Shown piece after piece: positions 24,901-35,679 of a stretch of 64,000 nt of DNA. The notes under the pieces were generated by a model, which did not search any database, was not told the DNA's origin, and saw only the letters and a list, made by a program, of their open reading frames with translations. The stretch's first letter is position 1; each line of letters begins with the position of its first letter. The stretch is from Lithospermum erythrorhizon (taxonomy: Eukaryota; Streptophyta; Magnoliopsida; Boraginales; Boraginaceae), in contig JADFUC010000184.1 in assembly GCA_019722365.1 (NCBI GenBank), positions 186,001-250,000 of the forward strand, written 5' to 3'. Made by a program: the position numbers and the translations under genes.

Positions 24901-26605
24901 CGCTTCCCTACATGGAGATTTATATTTAATTCAACCAGACGGTTTCAAGAACCCTCGAAAAGAAGACTTACGCTGCAGTTGAAGAAATCTTTGTATGGTT
25001 TCAAGTAGTCTCTGTGCAGCCAAAAATGTTAAGCTCGATAGCTTATACGCCAGACAGATTCCATATGATAGTTGTGTATACTACAAAGCATGGATCATTC
25101 ATTTACTGTATCAGATGTGACGATATGTCAGCAATGGGCTAATGTCGGACATCTCGTGGTCAAAGTGGACTACTCAAGTAAAGCTCATATGCAAAGCACT
25201 TTAAAATGCCAAGAAAATCTCGGGAATGAGATCTACAGATAAGTCAAAGGAAGCTTTTCTTGCCGGGTGGCTACTGAAAGATTCTATCAAGATTCGTATG
25301 ACTTCAAGAAAGCCTATTGGATACTTCTAAAGGTTTCTAATGCACATTTATCTATGAAATTTGCACCTAAGTTCAAGAAAAGAATACATGTCCCTCAGGT
25401 TCCTTATGCTAGTACAAATAGCTGATTGGGGATGATACGGTTCCGAAACTAGACCTCGATCTCATTACGTTGTTGCTCGGCAGAGGGTTCATCTGAGAGC
25501 TCCTGAAAGCGAAAGATTGACAAGCTACAGGAGATTCAGATATCTCGTGCACATCCGATGCTGTGGTCTCACATGTGTGGCGATAGTCGGCAGTATTATT
25601 TCCTGGATATTTTGATTCCGACTACGCCGAGACGCTGACACAGTAAGATCACGACCAGCTACGTGTTCACCTGGTGGTTCTCGTCACAATTGAGGCCACT
25701 TTACAAATTCACAACGACTTTTGTCTACTAATCGGTGCGCAGTGATAGCTTCACGTAAGTTGTTAAGCGAGGTGATCTCGGCTGGTAGGAATAGTCACCC
25801 ATTTCCGGGGACTACATCACGACCAAGCTATTGCGTATCATGAGAAGCTTGAAAAGCAATATGTCAATTGGCAATCAAGTCTCATCACTTGTTAATTCAA
25901 ACACATTTGAAATATCATTTCTATGAAATGGTAAGAGAATCAGGTAAACAAAGTAGTAATCGCAGATAACCCCAAATTGGACATGTTTACGGCCGAAATA
26001 CGTGAGCAAGTTTCAAAGATCGCTCCCAACTTGCTAAATATTCGAATGGCTGAAATGCCTTTGCGCGAACATCTAAGCAAAAGCCCACGCTTGGCAATTC
26101 CTCGCGCATCCGCACATCAGATAATGCCCCGCACATCCTGCTTCATTATCCGAGCAATACCCCGCACTCTAAGTACATCCGCGCTAATTTTAGATAAACC
26201 GCTTTCCGACATTCTGCATCTCGAGGAAGTTAATCTGGCCAAGCGCTGTAATTGCTAAACGCTAATTTGGGCTTTACGTTAAGTCCCGCATCTAAAGTTT
26301 CTTGTGTTTTGGGCCATTCCCATAAAAGCGGTTTTAGTTTTCTTTTAATTTTTCGTACCTCAAATACCATGCTTTGTAAAGCACTCTTAAGAATTCTACC
26401 CTCAACTATTTCCCGCTTAAATCTTGTATTCTGCCTCCTTCATCCGTTATAAGAAAATTTCTGCGCCTATCCGCTGACAATACCCAAACAAATATTTGTT
26501 TGGGATACCAAGTAGCAAAACCTCCTACTGTTTCTTTCTTTCAAGTTTTATTTAATTCTAATCTCAGATTGGTTATATAATAAATACGTTGCTCAAGTTA
26601 TAACA
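21923..26605 (+). mobile_element. Heavily decayed Tnt1/Retrofit-like Ty1/copia retrotransposon
   Basis: Left LTR about 21923-22245 (TGTTAGAA to TTATAACA) and right LTR about 26247-26605 (TGTAATTG to TTATAACA) share blocks such as CTCAACTATTTC and CCGTTATA, but are strongly diverged. Internal remnants keep copia order: gag with YLDRLNSILLDLHNIEINM and LLGSLPPSYENF (22620-22745); a zinc-knuckle trace EKGHY (about 22965); integrase SFIDDYSW (about 23715) and GIVKHHTTAHT (about 23910); RT CRLKKSLYGFK (about 24975); VPYAS (about 25400). The interior is full of stops and indels and more GC-rich than its flanks. Possible target duplication GTTTG/GCCTG is imperfect. Non-functional. Confidence 0.75.
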
Positions 26606-29146
26606 GCCTGCTTGCCCATGCAAGAAGAAATTGCAATATTTGTGCTCATTTAATGGCTAAATCTGCAACATTGGGGGAACAAATTCAAGAATGGTGGTCC
26701 GACCCTCCTTTTTGTATTAAGGATCAATTACTGGAAGAATCTTGTTAGGAGTTACTTCCATTTGCTTTCTAGTGCAGCCTCCCTGCTTGTTGTTTTCCAG
26801 GGATGGTTTGCTCTTCTTTTGTTTTTCACAGTGGTGGAATGATTGTGTACTAATGCTTTGAATGTTCTAATATATTACCCGTTTGTTAAAAAAAAAACAG
26901 AACATTTTCTAAGCAACATGGGTACTATTAATACAATTTGTAGTGGAATCTGGAAACATTATCGAGACTTGTTTCCGCCAAAGTCCATGAAAACGGTATA
27001 CTATTACTTGCAGATTTCACACTGGAAACAATGCAATTTAATTCGGCTTCGTAACAATTATCCGTTATTGGTTCAAGAATAAAGAGTCACCAACTTCAAT
27101 TTATAGAAAATAAATAACTTGATGGTACAACTAGATGATTAAGTTGGTCGAACAACTTAATAAGAACAATTTGATAATCAAACATAATTAAACTCACTCG
27201 ATGATATTATTGTTATTATGATATGATAATATTAGTAATAATACACAATTAGGAAGCTAATCCGACATGCTAGCTCACACTAGCCTCACACCTCGACCAA
27301 CCACCGTTGCCAGTTTCAAATTAGATAAATAAATTACATTTCAATCATTATATTATTGTCATGTATACTTGAATAATGGGTATTATATACTCTTTCGTTC
27401 ATACCATTTTTACGTCATTAGATAGTCAACCATTCATTTGGATGTAGGTAGTTTAACTAGTTTTCCTTATTAAATTCCATGATTCAATTTGAAAAATTAT
27501 ACTATTATGAGTACTAGTTTGTGACTTAATAATCGAACTCCCACAATATTTAATAAATCGTTATTTTTTGAAATTTAGTCAAATTTGTACTCCAATATAT
27601 ATATTAGAGTAGTTTGAACAACCCCCCCTGTTAATTCAAAGTTATGGTACGTAGTAACTGATTAAATTCAATGGTCTGATTGCATATATTCTTCACCCCT
27701 ACAGATTAATTAGATCCCCTTATATTTTCAGTTTATGTATGTGAGGTAAAAAGATAAGAATTGCGATAGATTCTTCATTTTATTCATCATGGATTATTCA
27801 TTGTCCTTCGATATGAAGTCAAATCGGGTCATAGTAATAATACTACTGGTAGCTACATGCTGAGTATTGTGGATCCCACTTATTCAATACTTAAATTAGT
27901 AACCACCACCTACAATTATAAATTTATACTGATAATAATGACAATCAAAACATTGTTACTAGATATCATAAATCAAACTTATATCATCAAAATATAGGGA
28001 GATAATTGATACAAAAAGTTAAAACAAGTGATCTGTCTTTAGATATTCTTCAAAAAAATTGACCAAATATTGGCCATACTCTTATTCATGCATTTTCAAA
28101 TAAATGTTCTACTTGGTTAATGGTTATAATTACAAATTTTGTGTAAAATTAAAAAGTAACACTTAAATATAATGAAGTTGAAAAGTGAATTTATTTTAAG
28201 TGAATTTTATTGGAAAATTTATGCAAATGCTCTAATGTAATTGTATAGTGTGTAGTTTTGTTAATCAATGATCCTCTTTTTAGCTTGTTTCTTTTCCATC
28301 CAAATAAAATATGATGAAACCTTCTTTAACGCTTTAAGTCCTACAATTCCTATAAAGTATATTTGCCAGCAATTCTGATATGCAAATGAACTTTATTATT
28401 GAATTATGTTCATCATCAACTTGTATGGTTCAGACTTCATAGTATGTTGTAAACTTGTAATTTTAACTTACTATATATCATAACCCCACTCATAAGTTGT
28501 AATAAGTAAAGCCAAAGCATTAAATCCTTGAGGGAGAAGTTTACCTGATTCAGATTGAGCAGGATGATAAAGCAAAAGCCTTGATGAATAAAATCTAACT
28601 ACACCTTTGGAAGCCTCATAAACTTTGTACTGTTTGTGTCTGAACTTGGGATTAGATTAACAAATGAGGATATTGAGCAAAAAAAATTACCGAGTTTGGT
28701 GAAAATCGATACTCTATTTTCGGAATTAATATTGGTGAACTTTTTCAGCTTAATCGCATTAAATACCTTTAGCCGATAAAAAATACTAAGACGGCCAATC
28801 CAGCTTGTATCGATGCAACGATAGTCCCGACTTCAAAAACACGCCGCATAAACGTATCATTTCTATCCATTAACGGTTTAAGAATCCTTATCACTAATTC
28901 AAACAAAAGAATAATTTGGCCACAAGACGCAAGCATATTACACTTATATAAACTCCCGAGCAACTATTTCTACAATTATCTCTATCGACTTTTATCAAAT
29001 TCCACAACATGTTCATTTAACCAACTCGTTTAACAAGTAAAAAATCTTTATCTTTCTTTGCCCGCCCCAAATCCTACTTTACTCATCCCCAACTCCCAAC
29101 TTCTCAATCTCTAGAGGTCAAATATTTAGACTGCTTTTTCTTACCT
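26606..29146. other. Intergenic spacer upstream of the GIL1-like gene
   Basis: AT-rich. An A-tract at 26888-26898 ends a stretch (26650-26887) whose look is that of a retroposed 3' end, but no coding domain was identified. A 64-codon minus ORF at 28769-28963 with one hydrophobic segment is unsupported. Confidence 0.4.
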
Positions 29147-29336
29147 TATGCCCTTTGCTTTTTCATACAACAGCAATACACTTTCATTATGTCATAGCTC
29201 CTCCCACCCCCACACACCCACAATCCCAATCTCCCACCACACCTTCTATTACATGCTGAGTTTGTTGTCTCAATTTAGTTATCAAACACAAACAATAAAT
29301 TCAAACTTTGTCACAAAACTATACAAAAATATTTTG

Positions 29337-30689
29337 ATGGATTCAGTAAAACAACCTAAGAGCAAACTTGCAAAAACATTTCACAAAGTAATCCATTTAA
29401 GAAAGGCTTCAAAATCCTTCACAACCAATGGTTTTTGCCTTCTTACAACTCAAGACAAAATCAGATGTTGTGAATCAAAGAGATTTGAGGAACAAGAATT
29501 GAAAGAAGAAGCATTGGATACTAAAAACAAAGCAATATTGGAAGCATTTGTTGCTCAACTTTTTGCAACAATTTCATGTGTTAAAGCAGCTTATGCTGAG
29601 CTACAAATGGCTCAAAGTCCATATAATTCTGAAGCAATTCAAGCTGCTGATCAAGCTGTTGTTGATGAACTCAAATCACTTTCTGAGTTAAAGCATAGAT
29701 TTTTCAAGAAACAGATTGATTATTCACCACCCCATGTGACTTTAATGCTTGCAGAGATTCAAGAACAGCAATCTTTAATGAAGACTTATGAAATCACTAT
29801 GAAAAAAATGCAAGGGGAGATTGAAAGCAAAGAGTCTCAGATTTTTGCTCTGCATGATGAACTCAATGAAGCTAAACAAGGCAATAAATCAGTTGAAATG
29901 AAGTTGAATGCAAGTGGTTCATTTTCAATTCTTGATAATGTGAAATTTTCTGATTTTAATATCAAAGATTTCATCATGGTTTTGCAGTATGCTTTGAGAT
30001 CTATTAGAAATTTTGTCAAATTAATGATAAAAGATATGGAGTCTGCAAATTGGGATATTGAAGCTGCAGCAAATTCAATTCAGCCTGATGTGATTTTTTT
30101 CAAGAAAAGCCATAAAGGTTTTGCTTTTGAATCATTCATATGCAGAGAAATCTTCAGTAGATTCAATGAATCATTCTTTGGTCTGCAAAATCAAGAACAG
30201 AGGACTCTGTTTTTTGATGAATTCAAGAAATTGAAATCAGTAAATATATCTCATTTTCTCAAACAAAATCCAAATTCATTATTTGGAAAGTTTTTGAAAT
30301 CAAAATATCTCAACATGGTTCATCCTAAAATGGAGTTTTCATTTGCTGGGAATTTGAATCAGAGGAAGTTAGTGAATTCTGGTGAATTTCCTGAAACAGA
30401 GTTTTTCAAGGCCTTTGCTGAAATGGGTAGAAGAGTTTTTCTTCTCCATTGTTTAGCTTTCTCATTTCAACAAGAAGTCAGTATTTTTCAAGTGAAAAAG
30501 AATTGCAGATTTTCTGAACTATACATGGAGACTATCACAGATGAGGTTTTCACAGCTCCAGACAGTGATCTTAGGGTGGCGTTTACGGTGGTTCCCGGTT
30601 TCAAGGTGGGGACATTGGTGGTGCAAAGTCAAGTCTACTTGTCAACGACGAAATCTCCGGTCAAGCATAGTCAACAAATTATGTATTGA
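29337..30689 (+). CDS. GIL1-like protein (DUF641 family), intronless
   Basis: 450 residues in one exon. GIL1 (GRAVITROPIC IN THE LIGHT 1) acts in light/phytochrome-dependent suppression of gravitropism in Arabidopsis; other DUF641 members include IRKI. Seen: start MDSVKQPKSKLAKTFHKVI; the DUF641 core around residues 60-190 (AILEAFVAQLFATISCVKAAY, LKSLSELKHRFFKKQ); a predicted coiled-coil-like stretch (about residues 140-190, EIQEQQSLMKTYEITMKKMQ); then conserved C-terminal blocks (HPKMEFSFAGNL, FFKAFAEMGRRVFLLHCLAFSF, VVPGFKVGTLVVQSQVYL). I chose ATG 29337 for family-like N-terminus. The frame is also open to an earlier ATG at 29148, which would add 63 low-complexity residues and is more likely 5' UTR. 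Intact, no odd residues noticed. Confidence 0.92.
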   Translation: MDSVKQPKSKLAKTFHKVIHLRKASKSFTTNGFCLLTTQDKIRCCESKRFEEQELKEEALDTKNKAILEAFVAQLFATISCVKAAYAELQMAQSPYNSEAIQAADQAVVDELKSLSELKHRFFKKQIDYSPPHVTLMLAEIQEQQSLMKTYEITMKKMQGEIESKESQIFALHDELNEAKQGNKSVEMKLNASGSFSILDNVKFSDFNIKDFIMVLQYALRSIRNFVKLMIKDMESANWDIEAAANSIQPDVIFFKKSHKGFAFESFICREIFSRFNESFFGLQNQEQRTLFFDEFKKLKSVNISHFLKQNPNSLFGKFLKSKYLNMVHPKMEFSFAGNLNQRKLVNSGEFPETEFFKAFAEMGRRVFLLHCLAFSFQQEVSIFQVKKNCRFSELYMETITDEVFTAPDSDLRVAFTVVPGFKVGTLVVQSQVYLSTTKSPVKHSQQIMY

Positions 30690-32353
30690 GGAATCCAGTG
30701 TCACATTGTAAACTAAGACCTTCCGAGCACTTATATTCTAAAGGTACCTTTGTATGTTGGATCATAATAATGTACATAATAAAAACATTAATTTTAGTTA
30801 TTAATAGGTTTCCCTCCAAACTTTAAAGTTGCATGTGTTGGTTCATTGCTCATAAAAGTTTGATGTGACAGTTTGTGAGATCAGGTTGATTAGTCTTAAG
30901 CAATTTAAACTACCATTGTTGTAGTTTGGAGATTATATAGTTGATTTTATTAGTTCAGGATGAAATGTCACACTTTTAATGTCCACATTACATATACTAT
31001 TTAAGAACTAATAGGATACAAACAAGTGCGCATTTACTGTCGGGTCGGGATGTAGATGCGCGGTTAGCAACTCCTTTTTGGATCTCAAAGGAAGAGATAT
31101 GAACTGGAAATTTGGAGCTAAATTGAGTAACAGAAGGGTGTGGAAATGAAGAACAGATTGAAGGAGTCGGGGGGGGTAGGTATACTCAATAAAGAGGCTT
31201 CTTGTGAGTTTGTCTTTGCGTTGTTTAGGGTGAGTACTGAGAAGGAAATGAGAGAAGATGTGGACCCTTTTCTGGAAAAATGAGTTTTTTTGTTGTTGAG
31301 AATCTTGGTACTCTATAATTTTGTTTACTAGTATAGTACTTCATGTGAACAAAGAATGACAGACCAGAGCCTGCTAGAGATGCAAGTTGTATCACTATTT
31401 TAGTAAATGTTTATATCATAGATGCTGTATTTTGTAGTCTACTCTTATAATTATGATGATATATAATGATGGTATCTTTGCTTAAAATTCTTGCAATATA
31501 TATATATTTACAGTATGAATTGAAAAATACTTTTTGTTGAAATATAATATTCTTGCATTATGATTAATGATGGGAGCTTGCCAATGGTTATCTTTCTGGC
31601 AACGACAATGATACCTTTATCACTTTAAAATTTAAGTGCAATTATTCAAAAAATTAATTATTCATTTCAATTTATTTTAATTGATATTTTTATATTTCGA
31701 AACATAACGTACGTTGACCATAAACTAAAATAGAAAGTACATCGATGCCCACTTATAAATTTTTAAAACGTTCAAGCCCTCGAAATATTGCTCAACTGGT
31801 AAAGAGTGGCCTTTCGTCTATAGTGTGGGCTGGGGGGGAAAAGAGAGCATAGGCATATGGAGCAACAAATTAAACATGAGTCATACAACCCTCAAAAACC
31901 TAAAAAGGGTGATCTAGACATTCCAACATGACCGTTTTTTAGTGATATCCATGCAAACAAAAGCTTTAGCTGTATAATTATGAGATGTTGGCATGTGAAG
32001 CATGATAGGTTCATAAAAAGTTGGATACAATTGGGAGTTGCGATCTGATAGTGCCGCTTTGAGCACTTGAAATATTATAATTACTCATGATAGGGAACGG
32101 TCACTTGCTCAATTAAATGATTTCAGAAAAGTTCGCATACCATATTTTAACTATATTATTGATTCCTAAATTGAACGAGTACTGGTCCAGATTAAATATG
32201 TCGATGAATAATAGATGGTACATATGATTTTTCCTACTTTTTCATATTGTGTTTTAGTGTGCGGGAGACTCCATTTCTTCTTGAGATGGTATTATGACTT
32301 TATAAGATAACCCATTAATTCCTTCGAGTTGATTACCTAAAATGAAGATCCGT

Positions 32354-32425
<72 letters not shown>

Positions 32426-33261
32426 TATATTATAAAATTAGTACGTAGAGTGCAATTACACAATCTTCCTTATAAAAAATCAGACGCCACTGTACTCATT
32501 TAGCCATCTATTGCAAAGATACAATATTGAAAGATGCCAAAGACAAGGACATGTATCACAGATCATTAAAAGATGTCACTTGTTTATTATGATGCATATT
32601 TGATAGATTGATATTAAGAAAGGAGAAGCATTTAGGTGCTTACATTTATAATGTAAGCAATTTGCTTAGGAAAGGGTAAAATAGTAATTTCGCATAAAAT
32701 ATATAATTCAAATTCAAAAAAAGGAAAACTGAATGTAAATAAACGGATTTGTGCAATTAATAATGATTGATTGCCAACGTTTGAGAAAAAACTGGAAGGA
32801 GTGCATGGATTTGTGCAGTTTACAAATTAATGACATTAAAAGACTAAATTATCCCTCATTAATAACATGAAAAAATTGATTTATCCTTGTTTTATTATCA
32901 CCCTCAGATTATAAATTGACAATTAAATGAATAATTCAGCGATTAAAAAGGATGTATGCTTGTTGCTTAAAAGAAGACATGTTGCTTACAAAAAAAACAT
33001 GTAAGCTCCTAATCTTAGAAAACTGTTAAGAAAGGTGATTGGTAAGTGCGAATGTGTGTACGCCATCATATGAAGGCCCAACTATCATGAAGCCAAACCA
33101 ATGGGTAGCAAATCTCTTTAGATTTTACATTTGTATTGTTTTGTGTTATTGGGTCCAGACATACCAATTGAGCTTTAAATATCCAATCTATAAACCTAAT
33201 TTTATTAGTAATTTTTTAAACTTCACTAATACTACTAATGGTTAGGAAACCTAGATGGAGT
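30690..33261. other. 3' flank of GIL1-like gene and AT-rich spacer
   Basis: 30690 to about 31000 is probably 3' UTR. Beyond this no gene is supported. The spacer includes a long (AT)n microsatellite near 32.4 kb and Ser/Thr-poor short ORFs without domains. Confidence 0.5.
32355..32432. repeat. (AT)n microsatellite
   Basis: About 78 bases of almost uninterrupted AT dinucleotides with small interruptions (GTAT, AAAT) in the middle. Confidence 0.95.
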
Positions 33262-33454
33262 CGATACTGAGCAAGATACATTTAATCATATCAAACCGAA
33301 CTCTCATATATGAACCGACTCCCTAAATCTTAATGTGTAGAAAATTTGAAATCACCGATACTGAGCAAGATTACATGAATCATACCGAACTGAACTCATA
33401 TATGAAGTATGAACCGACGCCTTAAATCTTAATGTATAGAAAATTCGAAATCGA
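33262..33454 (+). repeat. Tandem duplication, 94-bp period
   Basis: CGATACTGAGCAAGAT begins each copy (33262 and 33356); the copies also share ATATATGAA-CCGAC and TAAATCTTAATGTRTAGAAAAT. Downstream TTCGAATC-rich sequence to about 33560 resembles the subterminal part of the hAT-like element at 41.8 kb. Confidence 0.85.
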
Positions 33455-33559
33455 ATCTTTCGAATAGAACAGAACTCGTATTTTTTCGAATCGTTCAAAT
33501 CTCCAACCGACCGAACATTTGCATCGAATATGGTGAATCTTGAAAAAAATTCGGCTAAT

Positions 33560-34332
33560 TTATAAAATCAAACAAAATATATTTTTTGAATTTCGATCAA
33601 ATTTAACTGTCACTTCACATAATTTTTTTACACCAGAAACAATGGTAAAGATATATCATCGATTGGATCATTTTGAAATATATGTGATCAACTGGTGATA
33701 TTGATACACTTTATGATATCGACTAAATTATTTCGAATATATGATCAATCCCAGAATATCAGAGTATAGATGGACGACCCCTAGCATTAACCCTTAATTA
33801 TATACTGATGACAATGCCAAAGCTTCTGAGTAAACAATGGCGGGCAAGTCTTGAGAAATAAACTTCAAAAATTAGGAAATTCCTAGGACTTGCATACTAT
33901 TTTATCCCAAAAAACAAACTCCTCCAACGATTCTTATCAACCATAGAAAAAGATTTTAAAAAATCAACTACTAATATAATTCCATGTTTTTATTTGAGCC
34001 TGTTTAGTATCAATAACGTAAAGCCAAGAAAATATTTTAAAACCTTTTCATCTATAATCTGACCATAAATATAATACTTAATTCGACAAGCTTCATTTTT
34101 CTAATCCGCCTCGACGCTTCCCTCGCTCTTGAAATATCACTTGGCACCTCAATTTTCCTAACATTATTGAATGATGGATTTTAAAAACTAGATAATCCCC
34201 AATCTTCACCAAAGTTACGAATCTAATGTAATCAGTTGATAATAATATAGAGAATAAATATTCCAACTTTAGTCTAAGGTGAATAAAATCTAAAAGATAC
34301 AACAATTTAGGATTCAGAGCAACATACTAGTT
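33560..34332. other. Spacer 3' of the second F-box relic
   Basis: AT-rich; a 70-codon minus ORF (34093-34305) has no domain. Nothing else is seen. Confidence 0.4.
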
Positions 34333-35527
34333 CTACATGAGATATCGACTAATACTGAAGATGAAGAAGCTTCGCCGTTTGAGTTGTTTTGTTTCATTAA
34401 TCAACTCCTGGGGAAAACTCTTTACCTCCAATGGTAATGTTTCCTCCACAATTCTTCCAAAAGGGTAAAGACAGTATGCAGTAAATATATGCATTTTCAA
34501 GAGCAGGAGCATCTTATAAGTTAGAAGCGAATTCTTTTGGGCAGCATCGAACTTAAATCCATCGAGCACCACGACCTTTAAATGAATACAAGTAGGAGCA
34601 CTTCTGTATCTCTTTCTGTATACTGGCAAGCAAAGGGATACAAAAATTAAAAGCTAATGCATGATGAATAAAAGCTTGCAATTTTTTATAACGTTCACAA
34701 AACTGAGCTTCAATAACAACTTACTGATAAGTCAAATCTCGATAGGTTTGGGCAGACTGCGATCAGAGATATAATATCTCGCAGATCAAGAGATCATCTG
34801 ATAACATGTAGACCTAACGTATCAAGATTCCGGAGTGTAGCATTCTGTCGTATATGTTCAACCTGATAATATATATTTAGTTAAAAAAAAATTATAAACT
34901 ATTAGTACTTGGAAAATGAGTAAAAGAATGGCGAATCAAATGATTCATAAACAGACCTCATACATAAAAAAGTAATGCATATGGTGTCAAGGCAAGGAGC
35001 ACCTCGAACAAAACTACCACCACCATGTGGTGGTCCATCCTGATACTTAAACTCGAGATACAATCTTCTCAGATTAGAACATATATAACGGTGAAATGCC
35101 ATAGTAGTCGAAAAATCTTAGATTAGGAGCAGCAGAGAAGCTTCCATCTCCCTTACTTGTTCACAAAATAAGATCTTCAGAGTCCTCAATTCAATTGCAT
35201 TAACAAGCAACTTATAAGGAAGTTCCTACAATATTGCAAAACAACAACCCTGAGTTGTGATTAGACAACAAGATGCTTTCAACTTCCCCATTAACTAATG
35301 GAACAAAGACAGAGTCAATCCCTTCAAAGAATTGAATGGACCTACAAATTTGGCTCCAGAATGCAACATGACAATTGCACCATATTCCAACATGCATGCA
35401 CTCGAAAGAAGTGCTTTCTTGAAAGGGAACACACCAGCTCGGAGTTAGGGAACCTCAAGCAACTCATTGTTACAACAGAAACTGAGATCCAGCTTTCGAA
35501 CACCAAACTTAATAATGCAGTTCAGTC
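34333..35527 (-). pseudogene. F-box/LRR relic lacking the F-box, inverted relative to the 6.4-kb copy
   Basis: Reading on the minus strand, homology to the 6.4-7.8 kb gene starts at about 35527 (GGACTGAACTGCATTATTAAG) and runs through the LRR region: VRKLDLSFCCNNELLEV, GPPHGGGSFVRGAPCLDT (about 35020), and TCIHLKVVVLDGFKFDAAQK (about 34590). Introns are positionally equivalent. Frameshifts and stops interrupt the LRR part, for example AACTCAGGGTTGTTGTTTTGC followed by TAG. The F-box exon is absent. The C-terminal tail (PFGRIVEETLPLEVKSFPQE to ISRYLM, stop at 34333) is kept here although it was lost from the other copy. The two relics thus preserve complementary pieces of the ancestral gene. 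Confidence 0.8.
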
Positions 35528-35679
35528 CTAAAAATGCACTATTTGGTGGTGTAGTGTTTCCTAGAATGGCTACGTTTATTAACGATACAATTCATTAATT
35601 TCATTAATCTTCGACGTATTCATTCAATTTCAATGTAAAACTCCAACAAATTATTGAAATTTATCATTCTAAAATGTTA

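Noticed and set aside
26650..26898. Retroposon-like 3' end with an A-tract
   Set aside because: No coding similarity or target duplication could be shown; kept only as a remark in the spacer entry.
28769..28963. Minus ORF with a membrane-like segment upstream of the GIL1-like gene
   Set aside because: No similarity seen to the small membrane-protein gene at 10 kb or to any known family.
31780..31830. tRNA A-box-like GCTCAACTGGTAAAGAGTGG
   Set aside because: No matching T-arm or acceptor pairing.
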